Positions 1 to 11,021 of a stretch of DNA of 64,000 bases are shown here, piece after piece. Location: the NCBI GenBank assembly GCA_016508695.1, contig VNKQ01000016.1, forward strand, positions 248,001 through 312,000, given 5' to 3'. Numbering within the stretch: the first letter of the stretch is position 1; every line of letters starts with the position of its first letter. The notes under the pieces are model-generated. The model saw only the letters and a list, made by a program, of their open reading frames with translations. It made no database searches and had not been told where the DNA came from. A program made the translations under genes and the position numbers. This DNA is from Hyphodiscus hymeniophilus (lineage: Eukaryota > Ascomycota > Leotiomycetes > Helotiales > Hyphodiscaceae).

Positions 1-409
1 AACCGAGCACGCTAATAAGTCTACCCCTGTTCAGTGTTTAGAGTGTCAATACGGATCAACTCCAAAAAATAAGTACGACAAGAGGACAAAGCTTCAAGCC
101 TGCAACCAGAACTCACTCGACCTTCTAGACCCTTGCTAGACCATCTCTTTCCTGTAAACTTCTTTATATTCTCTTTGCGCATCTTTTGCGGTGTTTTGGC
201 GGTGCAACGTCCACCAACCTTGCACACCCGTTCGTCAGGGGCATCAAGGAACCTGTGCGCGGCCCTCCTCTTACCAAGTCGTATTTCACATTCTTCATCC
301 GTCTCAACATTCCAGTGAAATTGAGCGGGTTCCCCATGAATCGGCATCCTCTACTATCATTCCTGCCGTCAAGCGCCTGACTGCTTCTCGACAAGCCACC
401 TACGCGACG
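1..409 (+). promoter_or_regulatory. 5' leader/upstream region of the DOCK gene
   Basis: No separate gene is visible here. The reading frame of the downstream gene stays open back to about position 191, but the extra 73 residues are low-complexity and unlike the family. The region is therefore read as promoter and 5' UTR. Confidence 0.5.
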
Positions 410-3400
410 ATGCCCTGGGAACCCCTCCCCCGAATCGCCTTTGCAGTCGCGACCTATCCATTCACCGCCTCCTTACCTGCAGATCTCCCCCTCGAACTCG
501 GCGACGAACTCTACATCATCGAACAAGGCGGCGCGAAGGGAGAATGGTATCGCGGATATCTCGTTGCACCGCCGAGTCTACTCGCTGGATTGACCAGCAC
601 GAAAGGCCAGACTCTCGAGGCCAGGGTATTCTCTGGCATCTTCCCTGCTAGCTGTGTGGAGGTCAGAGAGGTGCTTGGAGAGGATGACGACAGCGAAGAG
701 GAGGCAGAGCTGGCGTCGGTCAATGGCAAGGTGAGGACGAGCGCGGAGGGCAGTCCGAGAAGTGCACCATTGAGGAAGGGCAGGGGAAGTCCTGGGAAAG
801 GTGCCAGCAAGATCGCGAAGAGTGGGAAGGGAAGGAAGACGAGCCTTGTTAATGGCAACCAGCAAGCTCAGACGGCAATCGCAAAGCGAGATCCGAAGAC
901 GCCCAAGCCTCCTGCGCCGGTACCAATGCTCAAGATTGGAGATGAGACTCCTACTTCTTCTTCTGAGCCTCTGGTTGACGAGATTGCTTCCTGTTTGAGG
1001 GAGTGGCAGTCTACGAACCTCCACGAACTCCTACTTTCGAGGCAATACACCTTGTTGGATAAGATGTCTGGGCTGGTACAAACGCTGGATCTTTCAAGGC
1101 GGCAGTTCTTACATAACGTTTTGACAACACACGAGATGGGACTGCTGCGGGAGAAGACGGTCTGGGATCTCGTGAGAGGAAATAAGCTCTTCAACGGAGA
1201 AGTTATTGTCCGGGATCCAGCGGAACAAGGAAGAGTCTTAACCGGGGATGATTCTGCGGTTGAGATCACGAAGCTACAGTCGATTATGAGCTTGTTGGAC
1301 GAGCGACCGCAACCGCCAGCGCACGAGAGTCTGGCACTCCATCATCTCTTGATTGATGTGAATAATTTTGTGGGAGCCTCCACAGAAACAACAACCCTCG
1401 TTTTCTATCTCGTAACCAAATCCCCCGGAGCTCCTGTAACTGCCCTCTCGGAAACTTATATTGTGGAAGTCCCGCCGAGCGGTTCCTTGACAAGTTTGGC
1501 AAGGACGCGACAAATACGAACGTTATTCTCGGACTTAACTTCCACAGATATTGGAGATGTACCCGGGGCAGACAGTGAGCTATATGTGGTTGTCAAAGTA
1601 CTCTCAACTCAGCAGATAATGGTAGGGAAGCCAGGATCACGCAGCGGTTCTCGCGAGGGTCCCGTGGCTACGAGGAACGGAGAAAAGCCACAAATTTCAA
1701 GTGGAGGTGGAAAGGCTGGACGGAAGAGTTTGATGTGGGGTCAAAGTAAACAACGAGCCGCATTACCTCGGAACGCTCCTATATCCTCGAAACTCAATTC
1801 CCTTTCGGAGGATCACGAGAGCCGGTCGGAGGATGGGGGTAGAGCTCCAAGTACTGCTGGCTCTAGAGGACCCGAGAGTAACCAACCGAGAACTGGAACC
1901 GTGAGCCGAATTGTCACCAGGACAGTGGGAATTGGCACACTGAGATTGAACTCGATCATGATGCAGGATGAGGAAGAAGAAAGTATTATTACTATATGGA
2001 CGCCATCCACGGGATTTACCGAGAAGCAAGATCTTGGTGACGGCTGGGAAGAAGTCATCCGCGACCTCTTGGGTAGCAAATCGAACAGCTACGAGAAATC
2101 TAGGACAGCAGAGAGGCTGCAAGTCCACTTAAAGGCATTCAATCATCCTGATGCGGATGCGTTGATAAAAGCTACCCCCACCTTGCTCTCAGGTGTTGTG
2201 ACAACCAGAAAGATGGGGTTTTCTGGTGCACCCACAAAATCCAGATCCGACATATACGTTACGATCGATGAGGCTTTTCTCCCTCGACACGCCCTTATAT
2301 CCCGATCATCCGGTAGTGCTACTCCGCTGTCTTCAAACCTCCAGGGCTCAAACCTTCAGCTCACCCTGGAAGCCAGAAGAGGCAATGGTGACCGTATCGA
2401 AAATTGCATATTTACGTCGTCGAATGCTGATCCAGAGAGCTCCTGGGAATCGACCGCTGCTGAGCGAGGTGAAGCATGGAAACAGACTTTGAGACTCTCG
2501 ATTCCACCAAACGAAGTACCTGGCTCTCATCTGGTGTTTGTCTTAGCCGATGTTCCGAATCAACCCTTCGCGATTTGCTATGTTCCTCTATGGGACCAGC
2601 AAGCATTTATGAGAGATGGGCATCATTCTTTGTTGTTCTATAGATATGATGAATCGACCTCGTCTCCGAAAGGAAATGGTACCACTAAGGGAGGATATTT
2701 GAATCTCGTTTGGAATGCGAGAGGGAAGGACGATGTATCAAAGGATGAGGCCGTTACAGGGCCTATCGCGACATTGAAAGTGCACACCTATCTTTGCAGC
2801 ACACGATTCTCGCAAGATAAAGTTTTGCTTGGCCTGCTGAAGTGGAAGGAGCAACCACCTGGCAATGTCCAAGAATTATTGAAGCGACTTGTCTTCGTGC
2901 CCGAAATCGAGATAGTCAAGCTACTCAATGATGTCTTTGATTCGATTTTTGGGATATTGGTCGAAAACTCTGGAAACGATGATTATGAGGATCTCATTTT
3001 CAGCGCACTTGTCACAGTCTTGGGTATTGTGCATGATCGGAGGTTCAATCTCGGCCCACTCGTTGATCAATATGCGGAAACTAAGTTCAACTACCCTTTT
3101 GCGACGCCTTGTCTTGTCCGGTCTTTCGCTCGACTCCTGGCCAAGCCTTCCGATCCAGAAACTTCACCAAAATTGCGAGCAACTTTCAAAGTAGTTCGCC
3201 ACATTCTGAAATTCATTACTCACGCAAGAGGGCAACAGAAAGAAAAAGAGGCCGGGATCGGAATTACAAGCACATCCCCTGGTTTCACTCGACATCTGCG
3301 GTCTATTTTCAAAGCTCTCGACGGCTTGATGCGAAATACGGCACCTATTCTTGTTGGAAGTCAAACACTTGCTGTGCAACATTTTCACACTTGGCTGCCT

Positions 3401-6400
3401 GAACTTACCGGCCTGCTAAACGCGGAAGAGATCTTGCATATCGCAATTGATTTTATGGATTCATGTGCTCTCGTGAAAGGCAAATTGATTCTGTATAAGC
3501 TTGTGCTGATAATCAATTACTCGAAGCTCGAACTCTTCTCTCATCCAGAACAAAAAGCGGCTCTCAGTGCGAATACCGTTCGATGGATTGCGCCGCATTG
3601 GGGCAAGACCGCAGAGGTCACTGATCAATGGAGAGAGCAGGTCAGACTTTGCTGTTCTATTCTAGCCACGCAAGTTGATGATCTTGGGCCTGAAATTCCG
3701 GATTACATCCCAAAAATCATTGACTCGTATCTGGAATTACAATTTACCCCTAAGACACCGAAATCAAGACTATCTCTGCCTTTTCCGACTACATATCCGT
3801 TTCCTAGTAAGGCAATATCGGGAAGTTCGGATTTCGATGAAGTTCTCGTTGAACTTTCTGCGATCTTGTCGGCTGTGTCAACATTGCCCAATGGACTGCA
3901 GCTTGACCTCGCGGAGGACGAGATGGCTACGTTCCTCGAGGATATCTTGGTTGTTCATTTGAGCATTCTCCAGTGTGAGGCTTTCCCTGCTGATTGGTTG
4001 AGCGTCCACATTTACCATCACAAATCAACTATGAAAACCCTGGAATACTTGGCTAGTCTTCTTCTTGATTCATTCCTACCTCACCCGGACGATGCTGAGA
4101 GCTATAACACAGAGCTGTGGAAGATCTTCTTCACGGTGCTCCTGAAGCTCGTTGGCAGTGATGCACTAGCTCTCGAGACATTCCCTGAGCAGAAACGCCG
4201 AGCAGTATGGAATATCGCAGGAGACGTTCGAGAGAACGGTGCGGAACTCTTGAGGCGAACATGGGAAGCTATTGGATGGGAGACAAGTGCCGACGAACGT
4301 CAACGATACTCTCTGACGAACATGGGAGGTTACCAAGTGCAATATGTTCCTGGTCTTGTCGGTCCAATCGTTGAACTCTGTTTAAGTGTTCACGAGGGAC
4401 TGCGCCACGTTGCTGTGCAAGTGCTGCAGAGCATGATGGTTAGCGAATGGACTTTAAGTGAGGATTTGTCCGTCATTCAGACAGAGATGATCGATTGTCT
4501 AGATCGACTTTTCAAATCTAAGCCATTGACGGAGAGTATCCTACAGAAGCTCTTCATTAATGAGCTGCTAGGCCTTTTCCAACCCCTTACGCAAGTCGAG
4601 GGTGATCCACTGTATGCGGCACTGAAAGATCTGGTCGCTACGATCGATGAGTTCTTGGATCTACTCGTTGCAGTCCACAGCACAGGTGTTACAGGCCAGG
4701 CGGCCCATATGATCCACCGACTTCGATTGATGGAGTTTTTGAGGGATATGCAGAAAGAGGAGATCTTTATTCGATATGTTCACCAGCTCGCGCAACTTCA
4801 AGCAGATGCACGAAATCCCACCGAGGCAGGCTTGGCTCTTCGACTGCACGCTGATCTCTACGAATGGGATCCGACCAAGATCGTGCCCCCTTTAATGGAC
4901 CCGGAGTTCCCAGCTCAGTCTCATTTCGAAAGGAAAGAACGCATCTACTTTGATATCATCAAGCAATTCGAGGATGGCGAGGCTTGGAGTAGTGCATTGT
5001 CAGCATACCGGGAGTTGCAGACTCAATACCAGGACAATGTATTTGATTTCCCAAAGCTCGCAAGAACCCAGCGAGCGATCGCAACAATCTACGAGACAAT
5101 CACCAAAAGCGACAAGCTTATTCCCAAGTACTTCCGAGTGGTATATAAAGGTATGGGTTTCCCGCCTAGTCTGCGCGACAAGGAGTTTGTTTTCGAAGGA
5201 TCCCCAACAGAACGAACGTCCGCTTTCACAGATCGGATGCAAGAGCAACATCCTTCTGCCCAGATCATCACTACGAGTGGTGACGTCGAAGATGTAGAAG
5301 GTCAATTTTTGATGATATCTGCTTTAAGTCCTTACCGTGATCTCGAGCATCATGTATTCCAACGTGCTCGAATTCCACAACCTGTCCGGGACTACCTCCT
5401 CTCAGCCCATCCTCAAGTCTTCTCTGTAACATCAAAGCGGGACACATCAGGTCCAGTAGCAGAGCACAGCGCCGAGAAGACCATATACACATCAGCTGAG
5501 CCATTTCCTACCATCCTTCGTCGGAGTGAAATCATCAATGTCGATCGTCTGAAGCTCGACCCCGTGCAGACAGCACTTGAGCGGACCATCCGAAAAACGC
5601 AGGATATGGCTGCTGTTGAGAAGCGTGTCATGGACGGAGAACAGGATATGGCACCCCTCCTCGTCGAATCGCTCGCAGTCTCCTTGGACCCAACTTCAGA
5701 AGCCAGCGTTGCACGATATCGCGATCTCATTCCCTCTCCCGATCACTCGGAAGAAGGAGAAATGGAAGAACTTGAGCTTACGCCCTTTGAGAGTGCACTC
5801 AAAATCGCCCTGATCGATCATGCAATACTCATCAAACGCTGCCTATCCTATTTCTCTAAATCCTTTCCGCAAGCACTTAAGGGTAGCCGTGAGGGGCTAG
5901 CACAGAGTAAAGCTCACCTCTCCTTAGATTCATTTCCTCCTCTCCCACCTACTCCCTTGAAAATTCATGCCAGCCTACATCCGCAGCTTGCTAAAGCATG
6001 CACAGATTTCGAGATTACATTTGCACCAGAACTGGCTTCTTTCATCTTTCCCCAAGCCCAGACCCGTGACGCGCTGACGCCGAGTCCAAGCTGGGCTATT
6101 TCTTCCCCGGCTCTAAGTGAGAAGCGCGAAATTGGACTAGCACATAGTCAGACGAATGGTACAATCGCTACTACGGATACCAGTATCCTAGATCCGGTAC
6201 CTCAGCGCACCTCGAGGATTCTCGTGGGCAACAGAGTGTCGTTCTTGAAGCGCACCACTCAGGCTCCAAAAGAAAAAGACGAAGTTCTCGCTGAACGAGT
6301 GAACGCGAATGGTCGTGGGCGAGGGAATACAGTGGAAAGTGATGAAAGTCACGAGCGTTCGAAGGAGAATCGGCGGAGTTTCTTTGGTGGTAATGGCGTC

Positions 6401-6676
6401 GTCATGGGACGAGGAAGAGGAATGCCAACTGAGTTGGATCTGGATGAGAAGGATGAGGACGTGGGGTGGATAACGGAGCATACTCAGAGCGACCTTACTT
6501 CTTCTGCGAGCAAGGATGAAGTAGGTAGACGGAGCTCGAGTAGTCAGCGACCAGGGACAGCGACGAGTGTGGGAAGTCGGGTTGGGAGTGTGAGGAAACG
6601 ACTTAGCATGTTGAAGCTGGGGAAGAAGAGCAGTAAGGCAAGTGTGTTGGTCAGCAGTGTTGCTGAGGAGGACTGA
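410..6676 (+). CDS. DOCK-family guanine nucleotide exchange factor (SH3, C2/DHR-1, DHR-2)
   Basis: Intronless gene of 2088 codons, predicted to activate a Rho/Rac/Cdc42-type GTPase at the plasma membrane and so act on polarity and actin. The start at 410 (MPWEPLPRIAF) is chosen because the SH3 domain begins at once (about residues 8-85, with LELGDELYIIEQ and FPASCVEV); the frame is open upstream to 191 but those residues are not family-like. A basic, Ser-rich linker follows. The C2/DHR-1 lipid-binding region lies around residues 610-750 (FLPRHALISRSSG to HHSLLFYRYDE). A long helical repeat region leads to the DHR-2 catalytic region at about 1455-1850 (LHADLYEWDP, KERIYFDIIKQFEDGEAW, IPKYFRVVYKGMGFP). 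The C-terminal tail is Ser/Arg-rich and probably disordered. Length and domain order match fungal DOCK1/CED-5-like proteins. GEF activity is inferred from the family; the partner GTPase is not shown. Confidence 0.93.
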   Translation: MPWEPLPRIAFAVATYPFTASLPADLPLELGDELYIIEQGGAKGEWYRGYLVAPPSLLAGLTSTKGQTLEARVFSGIFPASCVEVREVLGEDDDSEEEAELASVNGKVRTSAEGSPRSAPLRKGRGSPGKGASKIAKSGKGRKTSLVNGNQQAQTAIAKRDPKTPKPPAPVPMLKIGDETPTSSSEPLVDEIASCLREWQSTNLHELLLSRQYTLLDKMSGLVQTLDLSRRQFLHNVLTTHEMGLLREKTVWDLVRGNKLFNGEVIVRDPAEQGRVLTGDDSAVEITKLQSIMSLLDERPQPPAHESLALHHLLIDVNNFVGASTETTTLVFYLVTKSPGAPVTALSETYIVEVPPSGSLTSLARTRQIRTLFSDLTSTDIGDVPGADSELYVVVKVLSTQQIMVGKPGSRSGSREGPVATRNGEKPQISSGGGKAGRKSLMWGQSKQRAALPRNAPISSKLNSLSEDHESRSEDGGRAPSTAGSRGPESNQPRTGTVSRIVTRTVGIGTLRLNSIMMQDEEEESIITIWTPSTGFTEKQDLGDGWEEVIRDLLGSKSNSYEKSRTAERLQVHLKAFNHPDADALIKATPTLLSGVVTTRKMGFSGAPTKSRSDIYVTIDEAFLPRHALISRSSGSATPLSSNLQGSNLQLTLEARRGNGDRIENCIFTSSNADPESSWESTAAERGEAWKQTLRLSIPPNEVPGSHLVFVLADVPNQPFAICYVPLWDQQAFMRDGHHSLLFYRYDESTSSPKGNGTTKGGYLNLVWNARGKDDVSKDEAVTGPIATLKVHTYLCSTRFSQDKVLLGLLKWKEQPPGNVQELLKRLVFVPEIEIVKLLNDVFDSIFGILVENSGNDDYEDLIFSALVTVLGIVHDRRFNLGPLVDQYAETKFNYPFATPCLVRSFARLLAKPSDPETSPKLRATFKVVRHILKFITHARGQQKEKEAGIGITSTSPGFTRHLRSIFKALDGLMRNTAPILVGSQTLAVQHFHTWLPELTGLLNAEEILHIAIDFMDSCALVKGKLILYKLVLIINYSKLELFSHPEQKAALSANTVRWIAPHWGKTAEVTDQWREQVRLCCSILATQVDDLGPEIPDYIPKIIDSYLELQFTPKTPKSRLSLPFPTTYPFPSKAISGSSDFDEVLVELSAILSAVSTLPNGLQLDLAEDEMATFLEDILVVHLSILQCEAFPADWLSVHIYHHKSTMKTLEYLASLLLDSFLPHPDDAESYNTELWKIFFTVLLKLVGSDALALETFPEQKRRAVWNIAGDVRENGAELLRRTWEAIGWETSADERQRYSLTNMGGYQVQYVPGLVGPIVELCLSVHEGLRHVAVQVLQSMMVSEWTLSEDLSVIQTEMIDCLDRLFKSKPLTESILQKLFINELLGLFQPLTQVEGDPLYAALKDLVATIDEFLDLLVAVHSTGVTGQAAHMIHRLRLMEFLRDMQKEEIFIRYVHQLAQLQADARNPTEAGLALRLHADLYEWDPTKIVPPLMDPEFPAQSHFERKERIYFDIIKQFEDGEAWSSALSAYRELQTQYQDNVFDFPKLARTQRAIATIYETITKSDKLIPKYFRVVYKGMGFPPSLRDKEFVFEGSPTERTSAFTDRMQEQHPSAQIITTSGDVEDVEGQFLMISALSPYRDLEHHVFQRARIPQPVRDYLLSAHPQVFSVTSKRDTSGPVAEHSAEKTIYTSAEPFPTILRRSEIINVDRLKLDPVQTALERTIRKTQDMAAVEKRVMDGEQDMAPLLVESLAVSLDPTSEASVARYRDLIPSPDHSEEGEMEELELTPFESALKIALIDHAILIKRCLSYFSKSFPQALKGSREGLAQSKAHLSLDSFPPLPPTPLKIHASLHPQLAKACTDFEITFAPELASFIFPQAQTRDALTPSPSWAISSPALSEKREIGLAHSQTNGTIATTDTSILDPVPQRTSRILVGNRVSFLKRTTQAPKEKDEVLAERVNANGRGRGNTVESDESHERSKENRRSFFGGNGVVMGRGRGMPTELDLDEKDEDVGWITEHTQSDLTSSASKDEVGRRSSSSQRPGTATSVGSRVGSVRKRLSMLKLGKKSSKASVLVSSVAEED

Positions 6677-7693
6677 TAGCGAGCGCCTTCCATCGCTCCC
6701 CTCAGAAGGTCGATCAACCGCATCACGAAACAAGATGGAAGGGTATAATATCGAAAAATGAACATACAAAAGGGGTTTTTATTTTCAGGGTGCATAGAAG
6801 CTGGACATGTATCACGTTTGAGCGCGGTGTCGGCTGGGTTTCATTGGTCTTGGAAGAACGTTGTATACCCGAGTTTTCTGATGTATTTTGCTGTAGATGA
6901 GAGCGCAGTGTGGATGAGCGAAGAAGGATGTCTGTATAGTAGGCGTCTGTATCTAGCGCTGGTGTCATGGTACAAGTTCATGAAGCTTGTCATGTCTGCT
7001 GAATCGCTGATTGAAATTGCATAGCTATTAGGATAAGGGGTAGGCTATCTCAACTCCACTCCCGGCTATCTTATCTTAAAGAGCATCGAATGACCGACGT
7101 GCCTGTAGATACTTTTTCGACTAGAACATAGCGATACGTAGTTAGGGTGGGTAGTCACGATTAGTTCCGGAGGGATAAAGAGTAGTGAGAACCCGTCGTA
7201 TTTCTTTTATGAAGTTTTAAACGATCTTTAATTAGATATACAATCAAAGAGGAATAAGATAGAATAATAGGTTTCAATGATGTCGCACAGGCACCAATCT
7301 GTACAAGCAACACTGTGTGAGTTGCTCGTAAGGACTGGTAGAGTCGAATCTATGAAATAGCTCGTCCCTAAAAAGTAATATCGTAGATGCCAAATATTCA
7401 TTTGAGAGAATTCGATAGGATTGATATAATCAGCGCTAGCAACATAATAATTAGACTTCTGATTCGATAGAGCGTATGTTTGAGCATTCAATACCCTATA
7501 AATTATCAGAATTTCTCTTACAGAGTTGATGGATATATCGGAACTTGCGTGGACGTTGAGTTGAGTTGTCTGCGCACGTGCCACCTCCCAACAACTGGAA
7601 ATACTCTAACAAATATTTTGACAGTGCTATCCTCCATGCCAAGTCGATTTGCACTCAAGTCAGTTAAGTTCTGCCAGCAAGCCCCTCAAGAAG
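6677..7693. other. Intergenic: 3' UTR of the DOCK gene and promoter of the TSC13-like gene
   Basis: No supported gene. The short ORFs on both strands have no recognisable family or splice continuation. An AT-rich stretch around 7200-7500 may be promoter or spacer. Confidence 0.5.
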
Positions 7694-8756
7694 ATGGCAT
7701 CCACCACGTTGAAGGTCACAAATCGCTGTAAGCAAGCTGCCCCACGAAGTTGTACCCGGCTAACAAATGCATAACAGCTGCCCAAAAGCCGATCAAGAAA
7801 CTTCCCACGAGCGTCGAGATTACAGACAAAACGACAGTGCAAGATGTCAAGGACATATTGGCCAAACAAGCCGGAGGCAAGGATCCCAATCGTCTGGGCA
7901 TCTTGGACCCTGAGAAGAAGAAAATCTTGAAGGACAGGAAAGCTCTTATGAGCCAGCAGAAGGAAGTTATGGCTGGCAAGGAGATTCTCATTAAAGACCT
8001 AGGTATGTCTTACCCTTGGAATATGTTTTCGCAAAATAATGCTTACCACCGTCTTCCGTAGGGCCGCAAATCTCCTGGCTTACAGTTTTTATAATCGAAT
8101 ACGCCGGACCTATCTTCATTCACCTCTCCTTCCTCCTCCTACGACCCTACATCTACAAAGACGGCGACCGTCCCTTTTCCCTCTCACAAAAGCTCTCAAT
8201 GGCTATGGTAGTCTTACATTTCATCAAGCGCGAGTACGAGACGCTCTACGTCCACAGGTTCTCATTGAGCACCATGCCAGTCCGCAATATATTCAAGAAC
8301 TGCGCCCATTACTGGATCTTCTCTGGCTTCAACCTGGCATACTGGATCTATAGTCCAAACGCCTACTCAGCCCTTGAGTCTCCCGCAATCGATTACATAA
8401 ACATCATTGGGCTGGTCCTGTTCGTTTTCGGAGAAGCTTCGAATTTGCATACGCATATGACGCTGAGCAATCTGCGCACACTGGGCGGAACGGAGCGGGG
8501 CATACCGAAAGGATATGGATTCAACATCGTTACGTGCCCGAACTATATGTTTGAGACTGTGGCGTGGATCGGCATTCTTCTCGTGACCAAGAGCGCCAGC
8601 ACAGTATTGTTCTTGGTGTTGGCTTGTTGGCAGATGCAGCAGTGGGCTGTGAAGAAGGAAAAGGCTTTACGTGCCGAATTTGGCGACAAGTATAAGAAGA
8701 AGAGATACCCGATGATTCCAAGCCCGGGTGCGGTCATCAAAGCCTTGACTGGGTAA
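7694..8756 (+). CDS. TSC13: Very-long-chain trans-2-enoyl-CoA reductase, TSC13 type
   Basis: Catalyses the last reduction of the ER fatty-acid elongation cycle, giving very-long-chain acyl-CoA for sphingolipids. Three exons: 7694-7727, 7778-8002, 8062-8756 (317 aa). Both introns are GT-AG; the first carries a perfect GCTAAC branch point and follows only 34 coding bases. The N-terminal ubiquitin-like part (VTNRS then KKLPTSVEITDKTTVQDVKD) precedes a multi-membrane steroid 5-alpha-reductase-type C-terminal region. The latter contains VLHFIKREYETLYVHRFS, NLHTHMTLSNLR and PKGYGFNIVTCPNYMFE, and the C-terminal YKKKRYPMIP segment is characteristic. Length agrees with yeast Tsc13 (about 310 aa). Joining the exons restores the family sequence exactly, so the call is firm. 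Confidence 0.95.
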
Positions 8757-10172
8757 AAGGCTACTGATACGAAGACGAGGCTTAAGGTACGAATATGGGT
8801 CGGTGACGGTATATGAACAAAATGTATCAATGCGAGAGGGTTGGGAGCTGTATGATAACGAGGAGGCTGCATAGAGTAATCCTAAATATAGCAATGATCT
8901 TATAAGCCATGGCCAACGAAGTCCTTGTCTGCCAGGCTTTCCTATTCATGTTTTCATGAATTTAAAACACTCGTTCTTCTACATATCTGGCTCTCGAAGT
9001 CAACGCTGTAGTCCTCAGCGTATAAATAAGTCCACTACTCGCTTGAGTTCAACTCCAGCCCCGCTTCGCACTCTTGGGGGACATCTATGGGATCATTGAA
9101 AAGCCATCGAGAGTGTACCGATGGTCACCTTTCGTACTCTCAATCGTCGCCGTTGAGAACTTGAGATCTGCTACAGCGTCCTTGGCAAAGCGCTCTTCTT
9201 TTCCCAACTGCTGCGCTTCTGGCACTCCATGTACAGAGTCTCCCCTTTCACGTACTTCATTGGCGGTCTGCTCTCAAACCGGCTACATGACACCGAAGTC
9301 GTGTGCTAGATTAAGATATAATACCTCCCAGCCGCAAGCTGGTCAGACGTTTGAGGGATACGCGGGACTGCGTGCGGTTTCTTTGTTCGGGTAGATACTG
9401 AAATCTACTGCCTGGACGATGGTGGATTGTTAGTATTGCCGCTTCGAGACAGATGATCAGTTTCTCGGTATGCTGGACTTGAACAAGGTGAAGGAATGTG
9501 GGATTCTTGTTTAATTTAATCGTCTTGACGTTATTCGTAGTCTTCTTCTTCTTCTCTTTCTTTCAAGTTGAAAGTACCAAAGGGGAAGGGTGGGAAAGCT
9601 AAAAGGCTACTCCTGAGCCCTGGTTCTGCGATGGCTGAGATCGTTGCAACTCCGCTGATGGGTATTATTCTGGTATAGTATTGTTGCGATGGAGTCTCGA
9701 GAGTTTGTGGGATGTGCAAGGTGTATTTGGCTAGGTCGCCCTGTCTTAAGCTTATTTCAAAGACAAATCTTGTATAAGATTTGTTTGATACTATTCATAT
9801 GACATGCTTCTAAGCCCTATTTGAGGACCGAGTTATGCTTATTCCCTTTTTCCAAGATTTTATGCCAAGTCTTGGAACTCCATATACTAGAACTTTTGAA
9901 TAGTTGGGACTTGGAAACGGAAGAATCGGTGTGAAGGCTTCTTGAATAAAGGGCTTAATGGGTCAGCTTTTTAAGTCATTTGGAATGACGTCCATCTTCC
10001 ATGGTCAAGGATGAGTTCCCGTGACTGACTTGAACTCACTGCAAGCAAAGTGAATAGGTCGACCACTCATGGGTGATTCCAATCGCTGATATCACGATAA
10101 AGCTCCGTGGTAACCAACGCTTTTCCCTCTTCAAGCACAAACAACCAACGACAACCATTCACGATTGCCAAT
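8757..10172. other. Intergenic, no gene supported
   Basis: About 1.4 kb between two plus-strand genes. Small ORFs (for example 9074-9394) show no domain, signal peptide or convincing splice partners. The last roughly 100 bases probably include the promoter and 5' UTR of the next gene. Confidence 0.45.
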
Positions 10173-11021
10173 ATGTCTTCAAGCACACCCAAAACACCAG
10201 CAGTGAAGCCTCCCACCTCCCAATACAACTTCACAGGGAACTCTTCAACATACCACTCCCACGCCAATAGCAAGAAGGCCAAGCTCCAACGCCTCTACAA
10301 CCAAGGCCGCATCCTCCACCTCACCGAATCGCCCTACTTCCCACGCAGCGTGCAGCAGTACGGCAGGCACCAGGCGGAGTACAAGAGCGACTCAATTGTC
10401 GAAGACAAGAAGAAGCTCGCCAACGTCTCTGCAACGGCGGAGGCCGTCCGGGCGTTCAAGGCGTCCGTTAACGAGCGCGCGCTCAAGGTCGAGGAGAAGA
10501 GGCGGGAAATGATGAAGATGAAGATCGGGAAACTCATGAAGCCCATGGACTTCTCCGGCACGGCCGTCCTGGCGCAGGAGAGCATCTGGGGCATTGGGCC
10601 TGAGACAGCAGGTGTCGCGAGCAGCGGAGCTGTGGATTGGCCGGCGCGCGAGGAGTTGAAGTGGGAGGGCGAGAACCAGGCGAGACAGGGTCTGCCGCGT
10701 CGAGTGCCGTTGCCGAAAGAGAACAAGCTGAGAGACATCGACCGTAGCGAGATGGTGAATGGTGGTGCTAAGGAGGAGGTTGGTAAGATGGAGAGGGGGG
10801 AGATGCCGATCCCATGGCGGATGAAGAAGGTTGTGAACGGAACGAAATTTGACGAGACGATCATGGGAAGGGAGGATCGAGTGCGCAAGGGTGTGGTGCC
10901 GTTTGAGAGAGAGGTGGATGAGTATGCAGAACAGATCTCTGCGACGGAGATGTTGCACAAGGGCTGGTTGGGAGTGGACTTGTTGAATGAGCTTCGTCTT
11001 TCTGAAGGGGCATACAAATAA
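10173..11021 (+). CDS. Uncharacterised basic, coiled-coil-prone protein
   Basis: I do not recognise this protein. It is an intronless frame of 282 codons from the ATG at 10173 (MSSSTPKTPAVKPP). An in-frame ATG at 10107 would add 22 residues of low complexity and is judged to be leader. The N-terminus is Ser/Thr/Pro-rich. The segment KAKLQRLYNQGRILHLTE and a following Lys/Glu/Arg-rich block (EEKRREMMKMKIGKLMKP) look helical and charged. The C-terminus ends in an ordered-looking WLGVDLLNELRLSEGAYK. No signal peptide or membrane segment is seen. The frame is GC-rich compared with the flanks and has a long uninterrupted antisense frame, which is probably a shadow. Presence of a gene is likely; the function is unknown. 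Confidence 0.7.
   Translation: MSSSTPKTPAVKPPTSQYNFTGNSSTYHSHANSKKAKLQRLYNQGRILHLTESPYFPRSVQQYGRHQAEYKSDSIVEDKKKLANVSATAEAVRAFKASVNERALKVEEKRREMMKMKIGKLMKPMDFSGTAVLAQESIWGIGPETAGVASSGAVDWPAREELKWEGENQARQGLPRRVPLPKENKLRDIDRSEMVNGGAKEEVGKMERGEMPIPWRMKKVVNGTKFDETIMGREDRVRKGVVPFEREVDEYAEQISATEMLHKGWLGVDLLNELRLSEGAYK

Noticed and set aside
6188..6769. Minus-strand 193-codon frame at the end of the DOCK gene
   Set aside because: Antisense of the Ser/Arg-rich tail, with low-complexity composition.
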